From NCBI GenBank assembly GCA_017502085.1, contig JAFVVQ010000050.1, positions 97,973 to 161,972 on the forward strand: a stretch of 64,000 nucleotides of DNA, read 5' to 3'. The translations under genes were made by a program, and so were the position numbers. Positions 16,003 to 22,926 of this stretch are shown piece after piece. The notes beneath the pieces are model-generated. The model saw only the letters and a program-made list of their open reading frames with translations, was not told where the DNA came from and did not search any database. Numbering within the stretch: position 1 is the stretch's first letter; every line of letters starts with the position of its first letter. The stretch comes from Clostridia bacterium. Its GTDB lineage: Bacteria; Bacillota; Clostridia; Oscillospirales; Acutalibacteraceae.

Positions 16003-17418
16003 TTAAAAATGACCGCCTCGGATTTCAACAACGATATTGTCGATTTTCTGATATACAATTCCGAGGAATTCAACAAACTTATATACAAAGCGGTGAAGCT
16101 TCTGAAGAATTCCGTTATCCTTGAACTCCTTGGTCTTCTTGAGAGTCAGACTGTCAAGAAGTTCACTGTTATCGCCTCTTCTGGTTTCGATTACAAGAGT
16201 ATCATCCTCAAACTCGAGAGTTGTGTAAGTGGTGATGTCGTTTTCAAAGAAACTGTATGCACTGTAGTGCGAGGATGCGCTGAAACTGTTCTGATCGCAG
16301 ATTGCATTTGTATTAAGATAGACAGTGCCTCTGGGATCAGTATAAGTCTTGCCGCTTTCTGCTTTACCGACAACCGAACTTTCCCAGATAAAATGTGAAC
16401 GGCCCTGAAGATGGCTGTGACCGTTGATAACAAGGTCAAGGTCGTAGGAATCAAAAATCGGGCTGAACACCGCATTGAGAAGAATCGACGTTTCGGGATC
16501 GAGAACACTGTAACCGGGGCCGAAAAGTGCCTGATGCATAACACCGATACGCCATTTTGCATCGGGATTCGCTTCGACGGCTTCTTTTGCCATTGCCATA
16601 TGGTCAGCTGCTGCGGGCGAGCACGCATCAAACACAAGGTAAAGCACGTCGCCGTGTCGGAACCAGAAATCTCTGTCGAGACCTTCGAAATAGTTGCCGT
16701 AGAATTCGTTGGGCATATTGGTGTAATAGTTATACATCATACCCTTTTTATCGTGATTGCCGATCGCAAGGGCAAGGGGCAGCCCTCTGAGTGCTTCGGG
16801 CATAAGAAGTGTCTGCCATTCTGCGGCAGTTTTGCCCGTTGAGGTGTTGTCACCTGCCGAAAGCAAAAAGCTGACGTCAGGATTCTCTGAAAGCGCTTCT
16901 GCAAGAACACTGTTCCAGTCATAACCGTTCTGAGACTGCACCTCAGTCGATTCCGTCTGACCGCCGATCTGAATGTCACCTATAACAAGAGTCTTGTGGT
17001 TGCCGAATGACTTTGTTTCATATTTGCAGCTTTCGCTCCAGCCGTTGTCGGTATACCACTGATAATAATAGGTTGAATTTTCTTCAAGACCCGTAACTGT
17101 TACACGGCAGACTGATTGCTCATCATTTTCTGATTCGGTTGTTTTGCCTGCGAAAGTTTTTGCTCCGTTCATATCCGCATTGTCAGCAATCCTGACCTGA
17201 GCCACGGCAGTATCCTTATCTGCGTGCCAGCAAAGACTGACTTCGCTCTCGTTCGCACCGACGCAGAGCATAGGCAAGGTATTATAGTCCTTAAGCGAAG
17301 CATAATAACTGTCCCACTCGGGCTTTGTGAGTGCAGGTGCATTGAAATCCGCGAATGCAAACACACACACCTGAAAAAGCATAACGATTGACATTGAGAC
17401 TGAAATAATTTTTTTCAT
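16003..17418 (-). CDS. Secreted metallophosphoesterase with purple-acid-phosphatase-like N-domain
   Basis: Encodes 471 residues from ATG 17418 (AAGGAGG 8 bases upstream; an earlier in-frame ATG at 17439 has none). A signal peptide (KKIISVSMSIVMLFQVCVFAFA) is followed by a fibronectin-III-like domain with CRVTVTGLEENSTYYYQWYT. The calcineurin-type catalytic domain has all metal motifs: VIGDIQIGG, SAGDNTS, IGNHDKK, GVMHQALFG and INGHSHLQGRS. A hydrophobic/amphipathic segment follows near the C-terminus. It is predicted to act outside the cell on phosphate mono- or diesters, such as phosphate scavenging from nucleotides. It has its own promoter and terminator. Confidence 0.87.
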   Translation of the reverse strand: MKKIISVSMSIVMLFQVCVFAFADFNAPALTKPEWDSYYASLKDYNTLPMLCVGANESEVSLCWHADKDTAVAQVRIADNADMNGAKTFAGKTTESENDEQSVCRVTVTGLEENSTYYYQWYTDNGWSESCKYETKSFGNHKTLVIGDIQIGGQTESTEVQSQNGYDWNSVLAEALSENPDVSFLLSAGDNTSTGKTAAEWQTLLMPEALRGLPLALAIGNHDKKGMMYNYYTNMPNEFYGNYFEGLDRDFWFRHGDVLYLVFDACSPAAADHMAMAKEAVEANPDAKWRIGVMHQALFGPGYSVLDPETSILLNAVFSPIFDSYDLDLVINGHSHLQGRSHFIWESSVVGKAESGKTYTDPRGTVYLNTNAICDQNSFSASSHYSAYSFFENDITTYTTLEFEDDTLVIETRRGDNSELLDSLTLKKTKEFKDNGILQKLHRFVYKFVEFLGIVYQKIDNIVVEIRGGHF

Positions 17419-17447
17419 CTGAATTTCCTCCTTTTTCATTAGATATT

Positions 17448-17476
17448 ATTTTAACAGAATGTATAATGTTTGTAAA
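17448..17476 (-). promoter_or_regulatory. Promoter of the secreted phosphoesterase gene
   Basis: On the minus strand TTTACA (17476-17471) and TAAAAT (17453-17448) are 17 bases apart, 30 bases upstream of the start codon. Confidence 0.6.
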
Positions 17477-17481
17477 GCATA

Positions 17482-17510
17482 TTGTCAAAGACTTGTTTTT
17501 ATGTTATACT
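17482..17510 (+). promoter_or_regulatory. Promoter of the GH4 glycosidase gene
   Basis: TTGTCA at 17482-17487 and TATACT at 17505-17510 with a 17-base spacer, back-to-back with the minus-strand promoter at 17448-17476. A 120-base AT-rich leader follows, with no clear riboswitch. Confidence 0.65.
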
Positions 17511-17633
17511 CATATCGGATTATCGGTTCAGATAAAATAAATAATCTGCAGACCGATGCAACAATTACTTTGTTTTTGCACACTTATTTATAGGTGGAAT
17601 CCTTTGATTTTCAATCTAAAAGGAGACAAACTT

Positions 17634-18956
17634 ATGCCTAAGATTACATTTATGGGTGCAGGCAGCACAGTTTTCGCAAGAAACGTTCTCGGTGACTGTA
17701 TGTGCACACCCGCACTTCGTGACAGCGTTATCGCTCTTTACGATATTGATGCAGAAAGACTTGAGGACAGCTACATCATTATCAGTGCAATCAATAACAA
17801 TATAAACGAGGGCCGTGCAAAAATCGAAAAATACTGCGGTGTTGAAAACAGAAAGGATGCTCTCAGAGGAGCAGATTTTGTTGTCAACGCAATTCAGGTC
17901 GGTCTCTATGACCCCTGCACAATCATCGACTTTGAAGTTCCGAAGAAATACGGTCTGCGTCAGACTATCGCCGATACACTCGGCATCGGCGGTATTATGA
18001 GAGGTCTGAGAACAATCCCCGTTCTTAAGGATTTTGCCGACGATATGGAAGAGGTTTGCCCCGATGCGTGGTTCCTCAACTACACCAACCCCATGGCAAT
18101 CCTTTCGGGCTATATGCAGAGATACACCAAAATCAAAACAATCGGTCTTTGCCACAGCGTTCAGAGCTGCTCGAGAGACCTTCTTAAAGCCCTCGGTATG
18201 GAGGACAAGCTTGAAGGCAGAAAAGAACTTATTGCGGGCATAAACCATATGGGCTGGCTGCTTGAGATTCAGGATAAAGACGGCAACGATCTCTATCCCG
18301 AAATCCGCCGCAGAGCCGCAGAAAAGAATGCCAACGAAAAACACAGCGATATGGTCAGATTCGAATATATCAAGAATTTCGGCTATTACTGCACCGAATC
18401 CAGTGAACATAATTCGGAATACAACTGCTTCTACATCAAGTCAAAGTATCCCGAACTGATCGAAAGATATAATATTCCGCTTGATGAATATCCCCGCCGT
18501 TGCATCAACCAGATCAAAGGCTGGAAAGAAGAAAAAGAAAGAATCCTTGCCGACGGCAAAATTACTCACGAACGTTCCGGTGAATACGCTTCATATATTA
18601 TGGAAGCCATCGTTACGGGCAACCCCTATAAAATCGGCGGTAACGTTCTCAACACAGGTCTTATCGACAACCTTCCCGCAGATGCTTGCGTTGAGGTTCC
18701 CTGCCTTATCGACGGAAGAGGCTGCAATCCCTGCCACGTAGGTAAACTCCCCGTTCAGCTTGCCGCAATGAATATGACAAATATCAATGCTCAGCTTCTT
18801 ACTATCAATGCCGCAGTTACAAAAAAACGCGAAGATATCTATATGGCTGCTATGCTTGATCCTCACACTGCTGCCGAGCTTTCGATTGACGATATCAAAG
18901 CAATGGTTGACGAACTCATCGAAGCTCACGGCGAGTATATGAAGGACTATAAATAA
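17634..18956 (+). CDS. Glycoside hydrolase family 4 (alpha-galactosidase/MelA-like)
   Basis: Encodes 440 residues from ATG 17634 with AAAGGAGAC upstream. The NAD-binding N-terminus is KITFMGAGSTVFARNVLGD. GH4 metal and catalytic motifs are NYTNPMAILSGY, GLCHSVQSC (metal-binding Cys) and AGINHMGW (metal-binding His). GH4 enzymes use NAD+, Mn2+ and a redox elimination mechanism and act in the cytoplasm. The MelA branch splits alpha-galactosides, but alpha-glucosidases and alpha-galacturonidases share these motifs, so the sugar is uncertain. No transporter gene is adjacent. A small ORF follows 51 bases downstream, possibly in the same transcript. Confidence 0.87.
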   Translation: MPKITFMGAGSTVFARNVLGDCMCTPALRDSVIALYDIDAERLEDSYIIISAINNNINEGRAKIEKYCGVENRKDALRGADFVVNAIQVGLYDPCTIIDFEVPKKYGLRQTIADTLGIGGIMRGLRTIPVLKDFADDMEEVCPDAWFLNYTNPMAILSGYMQRYTKIKTIGLCHSVQSCSRDLLKALGMEDKLEGRKELIAGINHMGWLLEIQDKDGNDLYPEIRRRAAEKNANEKHSDMVRFEYIKNFGYYCTESSEHNSEYNCFYIKSKYPELIERYNIPLDEYPRRCINQIKGWKEEKERILADGKITHERSGEYASYIMEAIVTGNPYKIGGNVLNTGLIDNLPADACVEVPCLIDGRGCNPCHVGKLPVQLAAMNMTNINAQLLTINAAVTKKREDIYMAAMLDPHTAAELSIDDIKAMVDELIEAHGEYMKDYK

Positions 18957-19007
18957 GATAACATTGGCATATGCCTCGTTATAAATCTCAGGAAAGGAGT
19001 TTCTGCT

Positions 19008-19157
19008 ATGCTTTCAATTCTTGCAATTCTCAGCGATATCCCCACTTTTATTCTTTCTCTCGTTGAACAGTTCACAGGCAAAGATATGACTTCCGTCAGC
19101 ACAATGATCGGTGACATCTTCTCTGCCGTTGTAGATTTCGTCAGCAAAGTTGGTTAA
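19008..19157 (+). CDS. Small hydrophobic/amphipathic protein, 49 residues
   Basis: ATG 19008 has a strong GGAAAGGAG site 8 bases upstream, and the frame ends with TAA 15 bases before a good terminator, so expression is likely. The peptide begins MLSILAILSDIPTFILSLVE, has a short polar middle (QFTGKDMTSVST) and ends MIGDIFSAVVDFVSKVG. Both halves can form amphipathic helices, with few charges, a pattern seen in small membrane-active or membrane-associated peptides. No known family was recognised. It may share the GH4 transcript. Confidence 0.6.
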   Translation: MLSILAILSDIPTFILSLVEQFTGKDMTSVSTMIGDIFSAVVDFVSKVG

Positions 19158-19172
19158 TCGCAAACAAACAAG

Positions 19173-19196
19173 GCACACAGTCATCCGGCTGTGTGC
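19173..19196 (+). terminator. Intrinsic terminator after the 49-residue ORF
   Basis: Stem GCACACAG / CTGTGTGC with an 8-base loop followed by six T residues. Confidence 0.85.
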
Positions 19197-19283
19197 TTTT
19201 TTCGTAATATTCAAAAATAATCTTGCCAAAAAGTAAGCTTACTGTTAAAATGGTTGATAGATTTGTTCGGAGGTATTTCAATC

Positions 19284-20132
19284 ATGATGTACGGTTTACT
19301 TGCGGCATCGGCGTTACTCTTCGCCCTGCAATTTTTTTTCAATCAGCAGTATCAGAAGCTCAGGGGTGACGGCACGGATTCCGCTGTCACACTCTCCCTC
19401 TATATGCACGGAATTTCTTTTCTGATAATGCTCGTGCTCAACGGCTTCAAACTGAATATTACGTGGTTTTCCGTGCTGATGGCGGTATTCTATGCCGCAG
19501 TTGTGCTCGGCTACAGTTTCTCGAGCCTCAAGGCATTCAAAACGGCAAACCTCTCGGTTTTCTCGATTTTTGCAATGCTCGGCGGTATGCTTCTTCCCCT
19601 CGCCTACGGAATAATTTTCAACAATGAGGATTTCACCGTTTTCAAAGCGGTCTGCGTTATTCTTATCGGAATCGCAACGGCAATGAGTTTTGAAAAAGGC
19701 AAAAAATCCAGAGGAAATATGAAATATTACCTTGCAGTTTTCGTGCTCAACGGTCTTGTCGGCGTTGTTTCAACAATTCATCAGTCCTCGCCCGACCTGG
19801 CTGTTGACAGCCGAAGCTTTATGGCAACTGTCAACATCTGTGTTGTCATTGCCTGTACGGCATATCAGCTCATAGTCAACAAGAAAATTTCCCATGTCTC
19901 TCTCAAGGAGCTCGGATATCTTGCAGGCTATGCGGGATGTAACGGCATCGGCAACCTTTTCTGCCTGATTGCTCTTACTAGTCTGCCCGCATCCGTTCAG
20001 TTTCCGATTGTCACGGGCGGTACAATGTTTTTTTCAACCGCCGTCAGTATCATCCGCAAAGAAAAACCTTCTGCAAAAACTGTCATTGCAGCTCTCGTTG
20101 CATTCGCCGCAACCGTACTTATGATGTTTTAA
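19284..20132 (+). CDS. DMT-superfamily (EamA-like) membrane transporter
   Basis: Encodes 282 residues from ATG 19284 (CGGAGG 9 bases upstream). About ten hydrophobic helices are visible, e.g. YGLLAASALLFALQFFF, ISFLIMLVLNGF, FSIFAMLGGMLLPLAYGIIF, FKAVCVILIGIATAMSF, NICVVIACTAYQLIV and a final VIAALVAFAATVLMMF. This is the 10-helix drug/metabolite transporter architecture. The substrate cannot be read from the sequence. It is a single-gene unit closed by a terminator. Confidence 0.75.
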   Translation: MMYGLLAASALLFALQFFFNQQYQKLRGDGTDSAVTLSLYMHGISFLIMLVLNGFKLNITWFSVLMAVFYAAVVLGYSFSSLKAFKTANLSVFSIFAMLGGMLLPLAYGIIFNNEDFTVFKAVCVILIGIATAMSFEKGKKSRGNMKYYLAVFVLNGLVGVVSTIHQSSPDLAVDSRSFMATVNICVVIACTAYQLIVNKKISHVSLKELGYLAGYAGCNGIGNLFCLIALTSLPASVQFPIVTGGTMFFSTAVSIIRKEKPSAKTVIAALVAFAATVLMMF

Positions 20133-20139
20133 ACTTCCG

Positions 20140-20161
20140 CACTCCGCCACACGGCGGGGTG
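20140..20161 (+). terminator. Terminator of the DMT transporter gene
   Basis: CACTCCGCC / GGCGGGGTG stem with a short ACAC loop (one wobble pair) followed by TTTTTTG. Confidence 0.8.
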
Positions 20162-20294
20162 TTTTTTGTCTGAAATTATTTTTTTTTATGAAAAACTTTG
20201 TATTTTGCGGTTAAAAGTCCGTTTTTTGGGACACCTTCGCAGATATAATTAAGACATAAGGTGAAACACAAATTCAGACTAAGGAGATACAAAT

Positions 20295-20447
20295 ATGAAA
20301 CTTTTATACCGTTTTTACGAATTTCTTCTCGGCGAGGATACCGACGTTCCGTTCGAAGATCCCGAAGATCTTTATGAAATCCCCGAAGACAAACCCCAGC
20401 CCCGCTCCGTTAAGCTTATTCTCATCACGGGTAATGATGCGGCATAA
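20295..20447 (+). CDS. Small acidic ORF, 50 residues
   Basis: ATG 20295 has AAGGAGAT 7 bases upstream and an upstream TATAAT at 20244-20249 that could serve as a -10 element. The product begins MKLLYRFYEFLLGEDTDVPF, continues with an acidic, Pro-rich middle (EDPEDLYEIPEDKPQPR) and ends SVKLILITGNDAA. It is not obviously secreted. No homologue was recognised. The leader and the structured, G-free region downstream make this an isolated short transcript candidate. Confidence 0.55.
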   Translation: MKLLYRFYEFLLGEDTDVPFEDPEDLYEIPEDKPQPRSVKLILITGNDAA

Positions 20448-20462
20448 TCATCTATGAAAAAA

Positions 20463-20556
20463 GAGACGGCAGATAAAAACCTTTCACTATACTCTTTCAC
20501 TCTTTTCATTTATTCTCACTTTCATTTTTTTACTTCCTCTTTCTTTTCGCCGTCTC
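20463..20556 (+). other. GC stem enclosing a G-free pyrimidine-rich loop
   Basis: GAGACGGC (20463-20470) pairs perfectly with GCCGTCTC (20549-20556). Between them, 20479-20547 contains no G at all on the plus strand and is mainly C/T, with repeated CTTTCAC-like words. It lies 3' of the 50-residue ORF. Confidence 0.6.
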
Positions 20557-20562
20557 ATTTTC

Positions 20563-20594
20563 AACAGACCGCAAGGTAATTCCTGCGGTCTGTT
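20563..20594 (+). terminator. Strong hairpin terminator-like structure
   Basis: AACAGACCGCA-A-GG pairs with CC-TGCGGTCTGTT, one bulged A. It is followed by CATATTTTCGG, so the T-run is modest. Confidence 0.7.
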
Positions 20595-20679
20595 CATATT
20601 TTCGGCATTGATTTCCATTCAGATTTATGGTATATAAATTATACGTTGTATATAAGAATTTTTATAATGGAGGGTAATT

Positions 20680-21378
20680 ATGGTTTATGTAACTTCCGAC
20701 CTTCACGGATATCCCCTTGATATGTTTAAGGAAATCCTTGAAAAGGTCAACTTCTCCGCCGACGATTTTCTCTATATCCTCGGCGACGTAATCGACAGAG
20801 GTCCTGACGGTGTCAGAATCCTTAAATGGCTGCTTTCCCAACCGAATGTCCAGCTCATCCTTGGCAATCACGAGATGATGATGCTCTCCTGTGACTTTCT
20901 CTTCGACGAAATCACAGATGCTTCCATCGATAACCTCACGGGCTCAAAGCTGATTTCCTATTCAGTGTGGGCATCAAACAGCGCCCAGCCGACACTCACC
21001 GCTCTCTCGGCAACAAGAAACAGAGAAATCCAATATATTCTCGATTATCTTCGCGATGCGCCTCTCTATGAGCTGATTACCGTCAACGGCAGAGATTTTC
21101 TGCTTGTTCACAGCGGCCTCGGAAACTTCAGCGAAAACAAAAAGCTCTCGGAATACTCCGATATGGAGCTTTTGTGGACACGCCCCACCCTCGCCGACAG
21201 ATATTTTGAGAATATCACTACCGTTTTCGGCCACACCCCGACGGTATATTTCGGTGAAAAATATAAAGGCAAGGCAATCGCCACCGATACGTGGATTGAT
21301 ATTGACGTCGGTGCCGGACTTGGTCTCACCCCGATGCTTCTCCGCCTTGATGATATGAAAGAATTTTATTTTGGATAA
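20680..21378 (+). CDS. PPP-type metallophosphoesterase (Ser/Thr phosphatase/ApaH-like)
   Basis: Encodes 232 residues from ATG 20680 with ATGGAGG upstream. The PPP-family metal motifs appear in order: VTSDLHGYP, LGDVIDRGPDGV, LILGNHEMMM, LLVHSGL and VFGHTPTV. This is the cytoplasmic bacterial group that includes symmetrical Ap4A hydrolases and Ser/Thr or Tyr protein phosphatases. The substrate is not decidable from sequence. No kinase is adjacent; a DUF1292 gene follows at 76 bases. Confidence 0.88.
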   Translation: MVYVTSDLHGYPLDMFKEILEKVNFSADDFLYILGDVIDRGPDGVRILKWLLSQPNVQLILGNHEMMMLSCDFLFDEITDASIDNLTGSKLISYSVWASNSAQPTLTALSATRNREIQYILDYLRDAPLYELITVNGRDFLLVHSGLGNFSENKKLSEYSDMELLWTRPTLADRYFENITTVFGHTPTVYFGEKYKGKAIATDTWIDIDVGAGLGLTPMLLRLDDMKEFYFG

Positions 21379-21454
21379 GCACTTGAAATCATCCGCAATC
21401 AATATTAACATAGAATAAAACCATATATAAATTATTAATCAGGAGGTCCTTCAA

Positions 21455-21829
21455 ATGACTGACAAAGACGATTTGGACAAGAAGCTCGAAGCAATGTTTG
21501 ACGACCTTTTCGGAGATCTTGACGATGTTGATGCCGATGATGCCGACAGTCTCAATGATCTCTCCGAAAATATTATTATGCTTAATGACGAAAGCGGCAA
21601 CGAAGTTCCCTTCGAATTTCTTGATCTTATCAATTACAAAGATGAAGAATATGTCATCCTTTTGCCTGTAGGTGACGAAGCAGGTGAGGTTGTAATTCTC
21701 AAAATAGACACCGACAACTTTGATGAGGAATCAGAATCATATGTCAGCGTAGATGACGACAAAACGCTTATGGCTGTGTTTGAAATTTTCAAAGAAAAAT
21801 TCAAGGATGATTTCGACTTCGTCGATTAA
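21455..21829 (+). CDS. DUF1292 (YrzB-like) acidic protein
   Basis: Encodes 124 residues from ATG 21455 with AGGAGG upstream. The N-terminal third is a very acidic low-complexity segment (FGDLDDVDADDADSLND). The DUF1292 core follows: NIIMLNDESGNEVPFEFLD, YKDEEYVILLPV and a C-terminal MAVFEIFKEKF. In Firmicutes this family usually sits beside yrzL and a Holliday-junction resolvase gene, neither of which is here, and its role is unknown. The protein is longer than the usual 90-100 residues because of the acidic extension. Confidence 0.8.
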   Translation: MTDKDDLDKKLEAMFDDLFGDLDDVDADDADSLNDLSENIIMLNDESGNEVPFEFLDLINYKDEEYVILLPVGDEAGEVVILKIDTDNFDEESESYVSVDDDKTLMAVFEIFKEKFKDDFDFVD

Positions 21830-21916
21830 GTAATTTTCTCAAGAAACAGCAAGTCAGGTCTTATCCCTGACCGTACATAAAGTGTAACAACCGTCTTGAA
21901 AAAAGGGAGAAAGAAT

Positions 21917-22828
21917 ATGTATAAAATCGAATTCGGAAAAAGCGGCATTCAGGTGCCCACCGTTGCTGTCGGTTGTATGCGTATAGCCGATATGGACAGC
22001 AAGCAGGTTGATGCTTTCGTCGATACTGCCCTTGCCAATAATGCAAACTTCTTCGACCATGCCGATATCTACGGCGGCGGCAAAAGTGAGGAGGTTTTCG
22101 GAAAATCGATATCACGCTATAACCGTGAAGATTTCATTATCCAGACAAAGTGCGGAATCCGCAACGGTATGTTCGACTTTTCTTACGAACACATCACGAA
22201 CTCTGTTGACGGCAGTCTCAAACGCCTCGGCACGGATTACATTGACGTGCTTCTTCTTCACCGCCCGGATGCCCTGATGGAACCCGAAGAGGTTGCAAGA
22301 GCATTTTCATATCTCAAGGAATCAGGCAAAGTGCGTCATTTCGGCGTTTCAAACCAGAATCCATATCAAATGCAGCTGCTTCAGAGTTGCCTCGATATGC
22401 CGATTTGCGCAAATCAGCTTCAGTTCGGTATTATGCACTCACCTATGATTCAGTCAGGCATCAACGTGAATATGTATAACGATTCCGCAGTCAACCGTGA
22501 TGGCGGCGTACTCGATTTCTGCAGACTTAACGGTATTACCATACAGCCCTGGTCACCTATGCAATACGGATTCTTCAAGGGATGCTTCATTGATAACGAG
22601 AAATTTCCCGAACTGAATTCAACACTTGAAAATATTGCAGAAAAATACGGGGTTTCAAAAACAACAATGGCATTCGCCTGGATTCTCCGTCATCCCGCAA
22701 AGATGCAGCCCATAACGGGCACAACAAATCTTCAGAGACTTAAGGATTGCCTCAACGCCGCAAATCTCTCCATAACACGTGAAGAATGGTATGAAATCTA
22801 CCGCGCCGCAGGCAATATTCTTCCTTAA
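21917..22828 (+). CDS. Aldo/keto reductase
   Basis: Encodes 303 residues from ATG 21917 with AAAGGGAGA upstream. The (beta/alpha)8 family landmarks are the catalytic Asp and Tyr in FFDHADIYGGG, the Lys in FIIQTKCG, the His in VLLLHRPD, then GVSNQNPYQMQLL, and the C-terminal cofactor segment PITGTTNLQRL. The group resembles YdhF-type oxidoreductases. It would reduce a carbonyl with NAD(P)H in the cytoplasm. Substrate unknown. It is followed by a terminator and by a promoter for a glycosidase gene. Confidence 0.88.
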   Translation: MYKIEFGKSGIQVPTVAVGCMRIADMDSKQVDAFVDTALANNANFFDHADIYGGGKSEEVFGKSISRYNREDFIIQTKCGIRNGMFDFSYEHITNSVDGSLKRLGTDYIDVLLLHRPDALMEPEEVARAFSYLKESGKVRHFGVSNQNPYQMQLLQSCLDMPICANQLQFGIMHSPMIQSGINVNMYNDSAVNRDGGVLDFCRLNGITIQPWSPMQYGFFKGCFIDNEKFPELNSTLENIAEKYGVSKTTMAFAWILRHPAKMQPITGTTNLQRLKDCLNAANLSITREEWYEIYRAAGNILP

Positions 22829-22837
22829 AAATCAATG

Positions 22838-22864
22838 CCGCTGAACCGTAATTCGGCCAGGCGG
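22838..22864 (+). terminator. Probable terminator of the aldo/keto reductase gene
   Basis: CCGC/GCGG and CCG/CGG pair across an imperfect stem, followed by TATTTTTTT. Confidence 0.55.
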
Positions 22865-22876
22865 TATTTTTTTCTC

Positions 22877-22905
22877 TTGATTTAATCTTCAATAGTATTT
22901 ATAAT
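22877..22905 (+). promoter_or_regulatory. Promoter of the GH95-like gene
   Basis: TTGATT at 22877-22882 and TATAAT at 22900-22905 with a 17-base spacer, leaving a leader of about 15 bases. Confidence 0.7.
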
Positions 22906-22926
22906 GTTTTGAAGGCTGGTGATGCA

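Noticed and set aside
17616-18410. Minus-strand open frame of 264 codons opposite the GH4 gene
   Set aside because: The plus-strand GH4 frame has clear motifs and a ribosome-binding site; the minus frame is its antisense shadow, Cys-rich and without family features.
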